Assembly (NCBI RefSeq): GCF_017963645.1
Contig: NZ_JAGMWN010000013.1
Location: forward strand, 38,782-102,781
DNA from: Marivibrio halodurans
GTDB lineage: Bacteria; Pseudomonadota; Alphaproteobacteria; UBA8366; Aestuariispiraceae
Length of the DNA stretch: 64,000 nt
Reading direction: 5' to 3'
This document shows, in pieces, positions 43,810 to 55,142 of the stretch (the stretch's first letter is position 1; every line of letters starts with the position of its first letter). A program made the position numbers and the translations under genes. The notes under the pieces are model-generated. The model made no database searches. It was not told the DNA's origin and worked only from the letters and a program-made list of their open reading frames with translations.

Positions 43810-46044
43810 ATGGCGACTTCCGATGATACAGCGCGGCGCGCGTCGCACCCGGCTCTTTTCGGCTCTGAGGAACGGCGGGTCAAGGTGCTGCTGCCGCTTC
43901 CCCTGGGGGGGGCCTATGATTACCGGTTGCCGCCGGACATGACCGCGCGGCCGGGGCAGTTCGTGCGCGTGCCGCTTTCCAATCGCGAGATGGTCGGCGT
44001 GGTCTGGGACCCGCCGGAGGAGGAGGACGCGTCCACCGTGCCGGCGTCGAAGCTGCGCGATGTGGAGGCGGTGCTGAACGCACCGCCGCTGCCGGCGGAA
44101 AACCGGCGCCTTGTCGAATGGATCGCGGCCTATGTGTTGAGTCCTCCCGGCGCGGTCCTGCGCATGGCGATGAGCGTGCCGAGCGCGCTCGACCCGCCGC
44201 CGACCCGCACCGCCTATGTCCTCTCCGACACGCCGCCGGAGGTGCGTACCACCCCGGCGCGCGCCCGGGTGATCGAGCGTGCCCGCGAGGGCATGGCGCT
44301 TCCCGCCGCCGACCTGGCGCGGGAGGCGGGGGTGACGCCCGGCGTGGTGCGCGGCCTCGCCGATGCCGGGGTTCTGGTGCCTGTCCAGGTGCGCGAGCGG
44401 GCCGATTGGCCGGACCCCGATTCGGAACGCGCCGGCCCCGCCCTTTCCGAGGCGCAGCGCGCGGCGGCCGATTCGGTCGTGGCGAAGGCGCGTGCGGGCG
44501 GTTTCTCCGTGACGCTGATCGACGGCGTCACCGGTTCCGGCAAGACGGAGGTCTATTTCGAGGCCATCGCCGCCGCCCTGCGGGCGGGCCGCCAAGTGCT
44601 GGTCCTGCTACCGGAAATCGCGCTCGGCGCGCAATGGCTGGAACGCTTCACCAAGCGTTTCGGCGTCGCGCCGGCGGAATGGCATTCCGACCTGACCGCC
44701 GCCCAGCGCCGCGCGACCTGGCGCGGCGTGGCGGAAGGGCGTGTCCGGGTGCTGGTCGGCGCGCGTTCCGGCCTGCATCTGCCCTTTCCCGACCTCGGCC
44801 TCATCGTCATCGACGAGGAGCATGATCAGAGCTTCAAGCAGGAGGATGGGGTTATCTATCACGCGCGCGACATGGCGGTCGTGCGCGCCCATATCGGCGA
44901 TTTCCCGATCCTTTTGGCGAGCGCGACGCCCTCGCTGGAGACCGTGACGAATTGCGAGTCCGGTCGGTATGCGCGCCTCGTCCTGCCCGAACGCCACGGC
45001 GGGGCCGATCTGCCGACGATCGAGATGGTCGATCTGCGCCGTCATCCGCCGCCGCGCCAATCCTGGATCGCGCCGCCGCTGCGCGAGGCGCTGGAACAGT
45101 GCCTCGCGCGGGGGGAGCAGGCGCTTCTCTTCCTCAATCGCCGGGGCTATGCGCCGCTTACCCTATGCCGGGCCTGCGGACATCGGTTGGAATGTCCGAA
45201 CTGCAATGCCTGGCTGGTGGAGCATCGCTTCTCCCGCCGGCTGGAATGTCATCATTGCGGCCATTGGATCCCCATGCCGGAAGAATGCCCGGAATGCGGC
45301 GCGGCCGATCAGATGGCGGCTTGCGGTCCGGGGGTGGAACGGCTGGCGGAGGAGGCGGCGGCCCTTCTGCCCGATGCGCGAATGGAACTCGCGACCTCCG
45401 ACACGCTGATGGGGCCGCTGGCGGCCGCGGCCTTCGTCGACCGCATGGCGACGGGGGAGACCAATCTGGTCATCGGCACTCAGATCGTTGCCAAGGGGTA
45501 TCATTTTCCCCTGCTGACGCTGGTCGGCGTGGTGGACGCGGATTTGGGCCTCGAAGGAGGCGATCTGCGGGCGAGCGAACGGACCTTCCAACTATTGAGT
45601 CAGGTGGCCGGGCGCGCCGGGCGCGCCGGGCACAAGGGGCGGGTTCTGTTGCAGACGGCGAACCCGGACGCGCGGGTGCTGAGCGCGATCGCGGCGGGCG
45701 ATCGCGACGGCTTCCTTGCCGCCGAGGCGGAGGCGCGCAAGGCCGGCGGCTGGCCACCCTTCGGCCGCTTGGCGGCGCTGATCGTCTCCGGCCCGGAGGA
45801 ACGGCCGGTGGAGGAGACGGCCCGCGCGCTCGCCCGGGCGGCGCCGGTGGCCGACGGGGTGCGTGTGCTGGGGCCCGCGCCGCCGCCGCTTGCCCTGCTG
45901 CGCGGGCGGTTCCGTCGCCGGCTGTTGCTGAAGGCGGATCGCGCGATCAGCGTGCAGAAGGCGCTGCGCGATTGGATCGGCCATGTGAAGGTGCCGAATC
46001 AGGTGCGTCTGCATGTCGATGTGGACCCCTATAACTTCATGTGA
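43810..46044 (+). CDS. priA: primosomal replication protein N' (PriA helicase)
   Basis: A 744-aa superfamily 2 DNA helicase that restarts collapsed replication forks. The N-terminal 3'-DNA-binding domain ([20 protein letters not shown]) precedes Walker [21 protein letters not shown] and the DEEH box ([17 protein letters not shown]). Eight zinc-binding cysteines follow ([37 protein letters not shown]). The C-terminal helicase lobe has [15 protein letters not shown] 43810 has no strong Shine-Dalgarno. The long upstream open frame is antisense to fsa and is rejected. The stop codon lies in a 14-bp tandem repeat. Confidence 0.96.
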   Translation: MATSDDTARRASHPALFGSEERRVKVLLPLPLGGAYDYRLPPDMTARPGQFVRVPLSNREMVGVVWDPPEEEDASTVPASKLRDVEAVLNAPPLPAENRRLVEWIAAYVLSPPGAVLRMAMSVPSALDPPPTRTAYVLSDTPPEVRTTPARARVIERAREGMALPAADLAREAGVTPGVVRGLADAGVLVPVQVRERADWPDPDSERAGPALSEAQRAAADSVVAKARAGGFSVTLIDGVTGSGKTEVYFEAIAAALRAGRQVLVLLPEIALGAQWLERFTKRFGVAPAEWHSDLTAAQRRATWRGVAEGRVRVLVGARSGLHLPFPDLGLIVIDEEHDQSFKQEDGVIYHARDMAVVRAHIGDFPILLASATPSLETVTNCESGRYARLVLPERHGGADLPTIEMVDLRRHPPPRQSWIAPPLREALEQCLARGEQALLFLNRRGYAPLTLCRACGHRLECPNCNAWLVEHRFSRRLECHHCGHWIPMPEECPECGAADQMAACGPGVERLAEEAAALLPDARMELATSDTLMGPLAAAAFVDRMATGETNLVIGTQIVAKGYHFPLLTLVGVVDADLGLEGGDLRASERTFQLLSQVAGRAGRAGHKGRVLLQTANPDARVLSAIAAGDRDGFLAAEAEARKAGGWPPFGRLAALIVSGPEERPVEETARALARAAPVADGVRVLGPAPPPLALLRGRFRRRLLLKADRAISVQKALRDWIGHVKVPNQVRLHVDVDPYNFM

Positions 46045-46059
46045 CTAACTTCATGTGAC
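46032..46059 (+). repeat. 14-bp tandem duplication spanning the priA stop
   Basis: TAACTTCATGTGAC occurs twice in direct succession. The first copy contains the last priA codons and TGA; the second is just downstream and recreates an in-frame-looking end that is not used. Confidence 0.85.
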
Positions 46060-46491
46060 CGGCATGGAATGCGCCAACGGTCCGGTTCGTTCGGAAAGGG
46101 GGGGGCGACCTGGGAAGCGTGCCGTTCTTCCTCCCCTTCGCGAGACGCAAGGGTAAGGTGTCGAGGTCGGTTCGGGGCGGCCATGTTGCGCCGCAGGGTG
46201 GGGCGCGGTCGATTTCTCTCGAATCCGAGGTTTTTCGGGAGCCGTGGCATGTTGCAAGGCCCGGACCCGTGTGGTAAATCGCCGCCAACTTGGGGCGAGC
46301 ACGAAAGTGCGCGCCGGGTTCGTAAAGCGAGGGGCTTTGACCGAATCGCGACGGGCCGACCGCGGGGAGTGTCGCGGCCGGCCTGCCGGTACGGAACCCG
46401 GACGGAGAGTCGGGATTAAGGTCCTCGGGGGCACACGACGGCGGTCGGGCGCTGGCGCGCGGCCGCCTCTCGCAGCAGGGGTTTCCCAATC
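46045..46491 (+). other. 447-bp intergenic region upstream of the F1 ATP synthase operon
   Basis: No convincing gene; the open frames crossing it have poor composition. A plausible promoter is TTGCAA, a 17-bp spacer and TAAATC ending near 46280. A second TTGACC at about 46336 has no clear -10. The long untranslated stretch before the GTG start of atpH (about 200 bases after the first promoter) could hold leader structure, but I see no single dominant hairpin. Confidence 0.5.
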
Positions 46492-47046
46492 GTGGCAGCC
46501 AAAGGTGGCGTTTCAGACATCGCCGATCGCTATGCGCACGCGCTGTTCGATCTGGCGGACGAGAACAAGCAGTTGGATGCGGTCGCGGAGGATCTGCGCA
46601 CGCTTTCCGCGCTGATCGCCGAAAGCGATGACATGACGCGCCTCGTGCGCAGCCCGGTCCTCAGCCGGCAGGAGCAGGGCAAGGCCATGGCCGCGCTGCT
46701 CGACAAGATGGAAGCCTCCGATCTCACGCAGAAATTCGTGGCCCTGGTCGCGGCCAAGCGGCGTCTTTTCGCGCTGCCGGCGATCGCGCGGGCCTATCTG
46801 GAGGAGTTGGCGCGGCGCCGCGGCGAGGTTGTCGCGGACGTCACCGTCGCGCAGGAACTGTCCGACCAGCAGAAGGAGGCGCTCGAAGCGGCGCTGAAGC
46901 AGGCGGTCGGCGGCAAGGTATCGATGGATCTCACGGTGGACCCGTCCCTGCTGGGCGGCCTCGTGGTCAAGGTCGGCAGCCATATGGTGGACTCGTCGCT
47001 CAGCGGGAAGCTGCAGCGGTTGAAGTTTGCGATGAAGGGAGCTTAA
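46492..47046 (+). CDS. atpH: F1 ATP synthase subunit delta
   Basis: A 184-aa peripheral-stalk subunit joining F1 to the b subunits. It starts with GTG at 46492 after a CAGCAGGGG Shine-Dalgarno. The N-terminal helical domain shows [24 protein letters not shown] sequence, and the C-terminal half has [20 protein letters not shown], the OSCP/delta signature, followed by [17 protein letters not shown]. It is the first gene of atpHAGDC. Confidence 0.96.
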   Translation: MAAKGGVSDIADRYAHALFDLADENKQLDAVAEDLRTLSALIAESDDMTRLVRSPVLSRQEQGKAMAALLDKMEASDLTQKFVALVAAKRRLFALPAIARAYLEELARRRGEVVADVTVAQELSDQQKEALEAALKQAVGGKVSMDLTVDPSLLGGLVVKVGSHMVDSSLSGKLQRLKFAMKGA

Positions 47047-47050
47047 GGGC

Positions 47051-48580
47051 ATGGAACTCCGCGCCGCGGAAATCTCCGCGATTCTCAAGGACCAGATCGC
47101 GAATTTCGGGGCCGAGGCGGACGTCGCCGAGGTCGGTCAGGTTATTTCCGTCGGTGACGGTGTCGCCCGCGTCTACGGGCTCGACAACGTCCAGGCCGGC
47201 GAAATGGTCGAATTCAAGAGTGGCGTGAAAGGCATGGCGCTCAACCTCGAAACCGACAATGTCGGTGTCGTGATCTTCGGTTCCGACCGCGAGATCGCCG
47301 AGGGTGACACGGTCAAGCGCACGGGCGCGATCGTGGACGTGCCGGTCGGCAAGGGCCTGCTCGGCCGCGTGGTCGACGCGCTCGGCAATCCGATCGACGG
47401 CAAGGGCGAGATCGAGGGCGACGAGCGTCGCCTGGTCGAGGTCAAGGCGCCGGGCATCATCCCGCGCAAGTCGGTGCACGAGCCGGTGCAGACCGGCATC
47501 AAGGCGCTCGACGCGCTGGTCCCGATCGGCCGCGGTCAGCGTGAGTTGATCATCGGCGACCGTCAGACCGGCAAGACCGCCGTGGCGATCGACGCGATCA
47601 TCAACCAGAAGACGGTGAACGCGGGCGACGACGAGAAGAAGAAGCTCTACTGCATCTATGTCGTCGTCGGTCAGAAGCGCTCGACCGTCGCGCAGGTGGT
47701 GAAGACGCTCGAGGACAAGGGCGCGATGGACTATTCCGTCGTCGTCGCCGCGACCGCGTCGGATGCCGCGCCGTTGCAGTTCCTGGCCCCCTATGCCGGA
47801 TGCGCCATGGGCGAGTATTTCCGCGACAACGGCATGCATGCGCTGATCATCTACGATGACCTGTCCAAGCAGGCCGTCGCCTATCGTCAGATGTCGCTGC
47901 TGCTGCGCCGCCCGCCGGGCCGTGAAGCCTATCCGGGCGACGTGTTCTACATCCACTCCCGCCTGCTCGAGCGCGCGGCGAAGATGAACGACGATCTCGG
48001 CGCGGGGTCGCTGACGGCGCTGCCGGTCATCGAGACCCAGGGCAACGACGTCTCGGCGTTCATTCCGACCAACGTGATCTCGATCACCGACGGGCAGATC
48101 TTCCTGGAGACGAACCTCTTCAACAAGGGTGTCCGTCCGGCCATTAACGTCGGCCTGTCGGTCAGCCGCGTGGGCTCCTCGGCCCAGACGAAGGCGATGA
48201 AGAAGGTCGCCGGCTCGGTGAAGCTGGAACTCGCGCAGTATCGCGAGATGGAGGCTTTCTCGCAGTTCGCCTCCGATCTCGACGCGGCGACCCAGAAGCT
48301 TCTGGCGCGCGGCGCGCGCCTGACGGAGCTGTTGAAGCAGCCGCAATATCAGCCGCTCAAGGTGTCGGAGCAGGTGCTGTCGATCTATGCCGGCACGCAT
48401 GGCTATCTCGACAAGGTTCCGACCGGCGACGTCACCAAGTACGAGGCCAAGCTGCTCGAATATGCGCGCAACGAGGGCAAGGCCGTGCTGGACGAGATCG
48501 ACAGCAAGGGCGAACTGCCGGAGGACCTGGAGAAGAAGATGGTCGAGTTGCTCGACGCCTTCGCCAAGGTCTACGCGTAA
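47051..48580 (+). CDS. atpA: F1 ATP synthase subunit alpha
   Basis: A 509-aa non-catalytic nucleotide-binding subunit of the F1 hexamer. It shows [20 protein letters not shown] at the N-terminus, P-loop [39 protein letters not shown] and the arginine-finger region [20 protein letters not shown]. The length is standard. It is 4 bp after atpH. Confidence 0.99.
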   Translation: MELRAAEISAILKDQIANFGAEADVAEVGQVISVGDGVARVYGLDNVQAGEMVEFKSGVKGMALNLETDNVGVVIFGSDREIAEGDTVKRTGAIVDVPVGKGLLGRVVDALGNPIDGKGEIEGDERRLVEVKAPGIIPRKSVHEPVQTGIKALDALVPIGRGQRELIIGDRQTGKTAVAIDAIINQKTVNAGDDEKKKLYCIYVVVGQKRSTVAQVVKTLEDKGAMDYSVVVAATASDAAPLQFLAPYAGCAMGEYFRDNGMHALIIYDDLSKQAVAYRQMSLLLRRPPGREAYPGDVFYIHSRLLERAAKMNDDLGAGSLTALPVIETQGNDVSAFIPTNVISITDGQIFLETNLFNKGVRPAINVGLSVSRVGSSAQTKAMKKVAGSVKLELAQYREMEAFSQFASDLDAATQKLLARGARLTELLKQPQYQPLKVSEQVLSIYAGTHGYLDKVPTGDVTKYEAKLLEYARNEGKAVLDEIDSKGELPEDLEKKMVELLDAFAKVYA

Positions 48581-48712
48581 GCCGGCTCCGGTAACGGAGA
48601 GCCAGGGTCAGAACCTAGCGAAGACGGACGGCCCGGGCGGGCCGGCGGACGCGGTGAAAGCGGTCGCCCACGCCACGCCCAGGCGGGCCATCCGATCGGG
48701 AGGCGCCAGTAG

Positions 48713-49615
48713 ATGCCCAGTTTGAAGGACTTGCGCGGGCGGATCAAAAGCGTCCAATCGACACGCCGGATTACCTCGGCGATGAAGATGGTCGCGGCCG
48801 CGAAGCTCAAGAAAGCCCAGGAAGCCGCCGAGGATGCGCGCCCCTATGCCGAGCGGATGGAGCGCATGCTCTCTTCCCTCGCCGCCGGGATCGTGCCGGA
48901 GAACGCGCCGCCGTTGCTCGCCGGCACGGGCTCGGAGAAGGTGCACCTGCTGGTCGTCGTTACCTCCGACCGCGGTCTGTGCGGCGGGTTCAACGGCTCG
49001 ATCGCGCGGGCGGTCAAGGCGCGGATCAAGTCGCTGGAGGACCAGGGGCAGGAGGTCAAGCTCATCGCCATCGGGCGCAAGGGCGTGACCTTGCTGCGCC
49101 GCGATCACAATCACCGCATGGTCGAGAAGTACGAGGAGCTGCTGAAGCCGGCCCCCGCCTTCGAGCATGCGGACGAAGTGGTCCAGCGCATCATGCGGAT
49201 GTTCGAGGACGGCGAATTCGACGTCTGCACGGTCTACTACAACAAGTTCGTCTCGGCGCTGACCCAGGAGGTCACCCCGTTGCAGCTCATCCCCTTCCAG
49301 ATGCCGGAAAGCCCGGATGAGGAAGCGGGCGACGGCGGCGGTACCGGCTCCGGCGGCGGCGCGCAGTATGAGTTCGAGCCGAACGAGGAGACGATCCTCG
49401 CCAGCCTCCTGCCGAAGAACCTCTCGGTGCAGGTTTACCGGGCGATGCTGGAGAGCTTCGCCTCCGAGCAGGGCGCGCGCATGACCGCGATGGACAACGC
49501 GACCCGCAATGCCGGCGAGATGATCGACAGCCTCAGCATCACCTACAACCGGATGCGCCAGGCCCAGATCACGAACGAACTGATCGAAATTATCTCGGGC
49601 GCCGAAGCGCTCTGA
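48713..49615 (+). CDS. atpG: F1 ATP synthase subunit gamma
   Basis: A 300-aa central-stalk subunit. The N-terminal coiled coil ([20 protein letters not shown]) and C-terminal helix ([20 protein letters not shown], followed by [20 protein letters not shown]) flank a Rossmann-like domain with [21 protein letters not shown] Gly-rich loop at residues of about 205-218 ([18 protein letters not shown]) is longer than in most homologues. It lies 132 bp after atpA, with a GGGAGG Shine-Dalgarno. Confidence 0.98.
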   Translation: MPSLKDLRGRIKSVQSTRRITSAMKMVAAAKLKKAQEAAEDARPYAERMERMLSSLAAGIVPENAPPLLAGTGSEKVHLLVVVTSDRGLCGGFNGSIARAVKARIKSLEDQGQEVKLIAIGRKGVTLLRRDHNHRMVEKYEELLKPAPAFEHADEVVQRIMRMFEDGEFDVCTVYYNKFVSALTQEVTPLQLIPFQMPESPDEEAGDGGGTGSGGGAQYEFEPNEETILASLLPKNLSVQVYRAMLESFASEQGARMTAMDNATRNAGEMIDSLSITYNRMRQAQITNELIEIISGAEAL

Positions 49616-49639
49616 CGAACGGACGTAACGAGGAGCTAA

Positions 49640-51064
<1,425 letters not shown>

Positions 51065-51126
51065 GAAGGCCCGTCCGGTCCGCCGGTTCGAAGTTTCCCT
51101 TTAGGGCGTTCGAGGAAGGATAGCCG

Positions 51127-51543
51127 ATGGCCGACAAGATTGGCTTCGACGTGGTCTCCCCGGAGCGGCTGCTCCTCTCCGAGGATGTCGACATGGTCGT
51201 CATCCCGGCCGAGGAGGGCGATATGGGCGTGATGGCCGGCCACGCGCCGGTGATCGCCAATGTTCGTCCGGGCACCATCGCCGTCTTCAGCGGCAACAGC
51301 GTCCAGAAGCGCTATTTCGTCGCCGGCGGCTTCCTGGAAGTCACCGGCGAGCGCTGCACCGTTCTGGCCGAGCAGGCCACGCCGATCGAGGATATTGATA
51401 TTTCGGCGACCCAGTCCCAGATCAAGGATCTGAGCGAGGACGTGTCGCATGCGAAGGACGAGCGTGAGAAGGAGGCCGCCGAGGCCGATCTCGCGCTGGC
51501 CCGCGCCAAGCTCCAGGCCGCTGAATCCCCCGCCTATAAATAA
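51127..51543 (+). CDS. atpC: F1 ATP synthase subunit epsilon
   Basis: A 138-aa rotor subunit that also inhibits ATP hydrolysis. The N-terminal beta-sandwich shows FDVVSPERLLLSEDVDMVVI, EGDMGVMAGHAPVIANVRPG and RYFVAGGFLEVTGERCTVLA. A C-terminal helical part follows (HAKDEREKEAAEADLALARA). It is the last gene of atpHAGDC. No F0 genes follow, as expected for Alphaproteobacteria where F0 is encoded elsewhere. Confidence 0.98.
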   Translation: MADKIGFDVVSPERLLLSEDVDMVVIPAEEGDMGVMAGHAPVIANVRPGTIAVFSGNSVQKRYFVAGGFLEVTGERCTVLAEQATPIEDIDISATQSQIKDLSEDVSHAKDEREKEAAEADLALARAKLQAAESPAYK

Positions 51544-51621
51544 GTGGGCCGGTGACGGGGCCTGAGGGGCGGGCTGACCCCGGTGGGCCGTGAATCCGGC
51601 TCGGCGTTCGTCCTCCGATAA

Positions 51622-51634
51622 ATACCGGCGGTAT
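51622..51634. promoter_or_regulatory. 13-bp palindrome upstream of the ferritin-like gene
   Basis: ATACCG-G-CGGTAT is a perfect inverted repeat 82 bp before the ferritin-like ATG, in an otherwise unstructured leader. It could be an operator for a metal- or redox-responsive regulator (inference). Confidence 0.3.
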
Positions 51635-51716
51635 CCGGGTCCGACCACGGGATCCCGGGCCGACCGGTAGGATGGTCGATGATAGGGGCGGTCGCGATGC
51701 GGCCGGGAGATTGCCG

Positions 51717-52553
51717 ATGAAAGCTGGATGGACTCTCGACGATATCGCTTGGGACAAGTTCGATGCGGACAAGGTCAATCCGGAGGTCGTGAAGCTCATC
51801 AAGGCTGCTGCCCTAGTCGAGCATAACGGCGCCGATTACACCGAATATCTGTGCAACGTCTTCTCGGGCGACCCGGAATTCCAGGACGATGTCCGTGTCT
51901 GGGGCCGGGAGGAAATCCAGCATGGAAAGGCGCTGGCGGCCTGGGCCGAGAAGGTTGATCCGAGCTTCGATTTCGATGCGGCCTTCCAGCGCTTCCTGGA
52001 CGGCTACCGTCTGCCGCTAGAGGCGACGGATTCGGTGCGCGGATCGCGTTCCGGAGAGTTGGTGGCGCGTTGCATCGTCGAGACGGGGACGAGCAGCTTC
52101 TATTCCGCCATCGCGGAATCGACCGACGAACCTGTCCTGAAGCAGATTTGCCGGGCCATCGCGGCCGACGAGTTCCGTCACTATAAGCTGTTCTACGACA
52201 GCCTTCGGAAATATCTCGATGTCGAGGGGCTGGGGCGCCTTGGCCGCCTCAAGGTCGCGATCGGCCGTATCAACGAGACCGAGGACGACGAGCTCAGCTA
52301 CGCCTATTACGCCGCCAACCTTCATGGCACGGAAGATTACGACCGGGAGCGGTGCCACCGCCTCTATATGGCCCCGGTTTATAAGAATTATCGCCGGCAG
52401 CATATGGACCGCGCGGTCTCGATGATCGCGAAGGCGAGCGGTATCCGTCTTTACGAGCCGGTTCGCAAGGCGGTCGCCAGGATCATGCTGAACCGCATTC
52501 ATCGCCAGGCGGAGAAATTCGAGGCGGTTCGGGCCGAGGCGCGGGCGGTCTGA
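51717..52553 (+). CDS. ferritin-like diiron domain protein
   Basis: A 278-aa protein. The first 180 residues look like a four-helix ferritin-like bundle with the diiron ligand pattern: E35 in LVEHNGADYTEYL, E66 and H69 in REEIQHGKALAAW, a second Glu in IVETGTSSFYSAI, and D/E...H in AADEFRHYKLFYDS. The C-terminal 90 residues are basic and may bind membrane or DNA. The function could be a hydroxylase, peroxide-consuming rubrerythrin-like activity or iron handling; no rubredoxin domain is present. ATG 51717 has GGGAGA upstream. It follows atpC by 173 bp with its own probable regulatory site. Confidence 0.8.
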   Translation: MKAGWTLDDIAWDKFDADKVNPEVVKLIKAAALVEHNGADYTEYLCNVFSGDPEFQDDVRVWGREEIQHGKALAAWAEKVDPSFDFDAAFQRFLDGYRLPLEATDSVRGSRSGELVARCIVETGTSSFYSAIAESTDEPVLKQICRAIAADEFRHYKLFYDSLRKYLDVEGLGRLGRLKVAIGRINETEDDELSYAYYAANLHGTEDYDRERCHRLYMAPVYKNYRRQHMDRAVSMIAKASGIRLYEPVRKAVARIMLNRIHRQAEKFEAVRAEARAV

Positions 52554-52601
52554 CGGGGCAACGCCCTATTGCTTGGGTCGGCCAGCCGCCCCCGCATCCG
52601 A

Positions 52602-53522
52602 TCAAGCCCTGATATCGATCGGCGCGCGGGCTATGGGGCTTCCGTCCGGAGCGTATAATGTGCCGGGCGCGGGGACAGCCTCGTCGCGTCCGGCGAGTGT
52701 TTCGGCGAAGGCGCGGCGGCTCGCGAGCGCGCGTTGCGCCATATCCTCGAATGCCACCAAATTTCCATCGGCAGGCGCCGCTTCGGCGTCGGGCGGACCG
52801 TCTATCGTTTCGCTCGACCCCACCGGCCGCTGTTGCTCTTCCAGCCTCTCGTCGCGCAGTTCGGACTGAGCGGCACTGATTTCCTGCTGTGCCTGGGCGG
52901 CGACGCGTGCGTCCTGTGGCGACGGGTCGGCCGGGGCGAGCGCCGCGCGGCGCACGGTGCGCATCTTGGCGATGGTGGCTTCGGGGTTATTCGGGACCGG
53001 CGCGGCATCGATACTGACCTCGCCGCCGACGGCATAGAGGCGATTGTCCGGCCCGCGTTGGTACTGATAGCTGGGGGCGCCGGCATAGGGGCCGCCGGCC
53101 GCGGCATGCGCGTTCTCGTGCCGGCGGACCTCCGCCTCGCGGCGCTGAAGGTCCCGAACTTGCTCGCGCTCCGCGTCCGTCAGCCCGTCCGGGCCGTCCT
53201 CGCGCCCCTCCTCTCCTGATCGGTTGGAGGCGCGGGAAGGGATGGCGTCGGGCCGCGTCGGATCGTCGGGGCCGCGGCGCGGTTCGTTACGCCCATCGCG
53301 CGGCGCTTGAAGGAGCGCCAGGCCCTCCGGCCCGATGGAAAGAGGGGCGGCGCGTCCACCCTCCACCGTGCCGGGCGCGTCGCCGCCCGGCTGGCTAGGG
53401 CTAGGGGGTGGCCCAGCTTCCGGCTCCTGTCCGGCAATGGGCGCGTCGGCGGTCGCCCGCGACGGGCCGGCCGGCCGCGTGACGAAGAGCAGTGTATTCT
53501 GGCTCGTGGCTTCGAGGTACAT
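52602..53522 (-). CDS. SprA-related putative metalloprotease (CJM1_0395 family)
   Basis: A 306-aa protein. The core is LTDAEREQVRDLQRREAEVR followed by RHENAHAAAGGPYAGA, whose HENAH matches a zinc-protease HExxH. YQYQRGPDNRLYAVGGEVSI and PEATIAKMRTVRRAALAPAD follow, which are family signatures. The N-terminal 110 residues are Pro/Gly-rich and probably disordered; the C-terminus is compact (IARAPIDIRA). No signal peptide is visible. The physiological substrate is unknown. It is convergent with the ferritin-like gene and divergent from cysH. Confidence 0.85.
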   Translation of the reverse strand: MYLEATSQNTLLFVTRPAGPSRATADAPIAGQEPEAGPPPSPSQPGGDAPGTVEGGRAAPLSIGPEGLALLQAPRDGRNEPRRGPDDPTRPDAIPSRASNRSGEEGREDGPDGLTDAEREQVRDLQRREAEVRRHENAHAAAGGPYAGAPSYQYQRGPDNRLYAVGGEVSIDAAPVPNNPEATIAKMRTVRRAALAPADPSPQDARVAAQAQQEISAAQSELRDERLEEQQRPVGSSETIDGPPDAEAAPADGNLVAFEDMAQRALASRRAFAETLAGRDEAVPAPGTLYAPDGSPIARAPIDIRA

Positions 53523-53687
53523 CGACGCGTTACCAAATGACCGTCCGGTTCGGCCCCGGGTATTTTCCAGACATCGCCAATCGGTTGCCTATAGCACGCC
53601 GACAGGTGGGCAGGCGAATCACGAGGCCGCGCCTCGCGGCCGGCGATGTTGCGATGCGAAAAAACACACAAAGAAATGATAGAAATA

Positions 53688-53716
53688 TTGATTCACACAC
53701 GATTCATGTTTAAATA
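53688..53716 (+). promoter_or_regulatory. sigma-70-type promoter of cysH
   Basis: TTGATT at 53688-53693 and TAAATA at 53711-53716 are separated by exactly 17 bp, in an AT-rich island 67 bp before the cysH ATG. GATTCA occurs twice within it (53690-53695 and 53701-53706), 11 bp apart, suggesting a regulator bound on one helical face. Confidence 0.6.
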
Positions 53717-53782
53717 GATCCAAAGAAGATGGCTCTTATGGGCCAGATCGCTTTCACTCATGCCAGCCATGGAGGTCCCGCC

Positions 53783-54538
53783 ATGACCCGCCTTGCCCGC
53801 CCGACCGATGGCGACCCCTCGACGCTCTATCGCGCGTTCGAGACGCTCTCCGGCTTGGAAGGTCTGGACCTTCTTTCGAAATCGATGCTGGAGGTCTTGC
53901 CCACGCGGGTAGTCACGGTATCGTCCTTCGGCGCGGAATCGGCGGTGCTGCTGGATCTCGTGGCCCGGGTGGACCCGGATGCGCCGGTCTATTTCATCGA
54001 TACGGGCATGCATTTCCCGGAAACTTTAGCCTATCGTGATCTGCTGATCGATCGGCTAAGGCTAACGAATGTGATCAATCTCGGCCCCGACGGCCAGGAG
54101 CGCGCGGCGGAGGACCCCGAGGATTTGCTGCATCGCAGCGACATCGATGGGTGCTGCGATCTGCGGAAGGTGCGGCCGCTGGACCGTGCCCTGGCCGGGG
54201 CCCCCGCCTGGATCAGTGGTCGCAAGCGCTTTCAGGGCGGCGCGCGAACCACTCTGCAAAGCGTGGAATGGGAAGAGACGCCGGAGGGCGGGCGCCGCCT
54301 GAAGCTCAACCCCCTGGCGTCGTGGCGGGAAGCCGATATCGATGCGTATTTCGATAACTACGCCCTGCCGCGTCATCCGCTATGGGAGGACGGCTATCCG
54401 TCGGTCGGCTGCGCGCCCTGCACGGCCAAGCCCGATCCCGACGCCACGGACCGGCGCGCGGGCCGGTGGGCGGGCCTGGGCAAGACGGAATGCGGCATCC
54501 ACAACCGCCGCAAGCCCGCGACGAGCCCCATAGCCTGA
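53783..54538 (+). CDS. cysH: assimilatory adenylyl-sulfate (APS) reductase, CysH
   Basis: A 251-aa enzyme reducing activated sulfate to sulfite with thioredoxin. It shows the ATP-pyrophosphatase-like SSFGAESAVLLDLVARVDPD, FIDTGMHFPETLAYRDL, and the [4Fe-4S] cysteines in DGCCDLRKVRPLDRAL and VGCAPCTAKPD. The catalytic cysteine is in ECGIHNR. The cluster cysteines indicate the APS-reducing type rather than PAPS reductase. ATG 53783 is preceded by GGAGG with 7-base spacing. No other sulfate-assimilation gene is adjacent. Confidence 0.93.
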   Translation: MTRLARPTDGDPSTLYRAFETLSGLEGLDLLSKSMLEVLPTRVVTVSSFGAESAVLLDLVARVDPDAPVYFIDTGMHFPETLAYRDLLIDRLRLTNVINLGPDGQERAAEDPEDLLHRSDIDGCCDLRKVRPLDRALAGAPAWISGRKRFQGGARTTLQSVEWEETPEGGRRLKLNPLASWREADIDAYFDNYALPRHPLWEDGYPSVGCAPCTAKPDPDATDRRAGRWAGLGKTECGIHNRRKPATSPIA

Positions 54539-54568
54539 GCGCATGAACCCAAAACCCAAGCCCTTATA

Positions 54569-55069
54569 TCACGTCCCGGCACCGGTGCGCAGACGCTCGA
54601 TCGTCGGACGGAATTCCTCCACCACGCGGGCATAGATCTCGCGCTTGAAGGGTACGATCAAATCGACCAACTGGCCGAGGGGGACCCACCGCCATTCCCC
54701 GAATTCCGGGGTATGGCGGGTCAGGTCGATATCGGAATCAGTGCCCAGGAAGCGGAAGGCGAACCATTTCTGCGTCTGTCCGCGGTAGCGTCCCTTCCAG
54801 ACACGACGCGAAAGGCCGGGAGGAAGGTCGTAGGAATGCCATGTCGCGCTCTCGGCCAGGATTTCGGCGCGGTCGGTACCCACCTCCTCCAGAAGCTCGC
54901 GCCACGCGGCCTCCTCGGGTGTCTCGCCGGTGTCGATCCCGCCCTGGGGCATCTGCCAATGATCGCCGGGCGTGTCGATGCGGTTGCCGACGAAGACCGC
55001 GCCGGATGGATTGACCAGCATCAGGCCAACGCATTCACGATAGGGGCGCGTGTCGGAACTGTCCTGCAT
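54569..55069 (-). CDS. rppH: RNA pyrophosphohydrolase RppH
   Basis: A 166-aa Nudix enzyme that removes pyrophosphate from triphosphorylated mRNA 5' ends, triggering decay; it may also act on dinucleoside polyphosphates. The start PYRECVGLMLVNPSGAVFVG and Nudix box GGIDTGETPEEAAWRELLEE, followed by VG, are typical. WKGRYRGQTQKWFAFRFLG matches alphaproteobacterial RppH/NtpA. A GTG one codon upstream is possible, but ATG 55069 is used. It is convergent with cysH, 30 bp apart. Confidence 0.95.
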   Translation of the reverse strand: MQDSSDTRPYRECVGLMLVNPSGAVFVGNRIDTPGDHWQMPQGGIDTGETPEEAAWRELLEEVGTDRAEILAESATWHSYDLPPGLSRRVWKGRYRGQTQKWFAFRFLGTDSDIDLTRHTPEFGEWRWVPLGQLVDLIVPFKREIYARVVEEFRPTIERLRTGAGT

Positions 55070-55142
55070 CACCCTTTCTTGCTGCCCCGCGTCGCCGGTT
55101 CGGTCAAGTCCGAAGGGTCATGTGGCATGACGGGGGAGGGGG

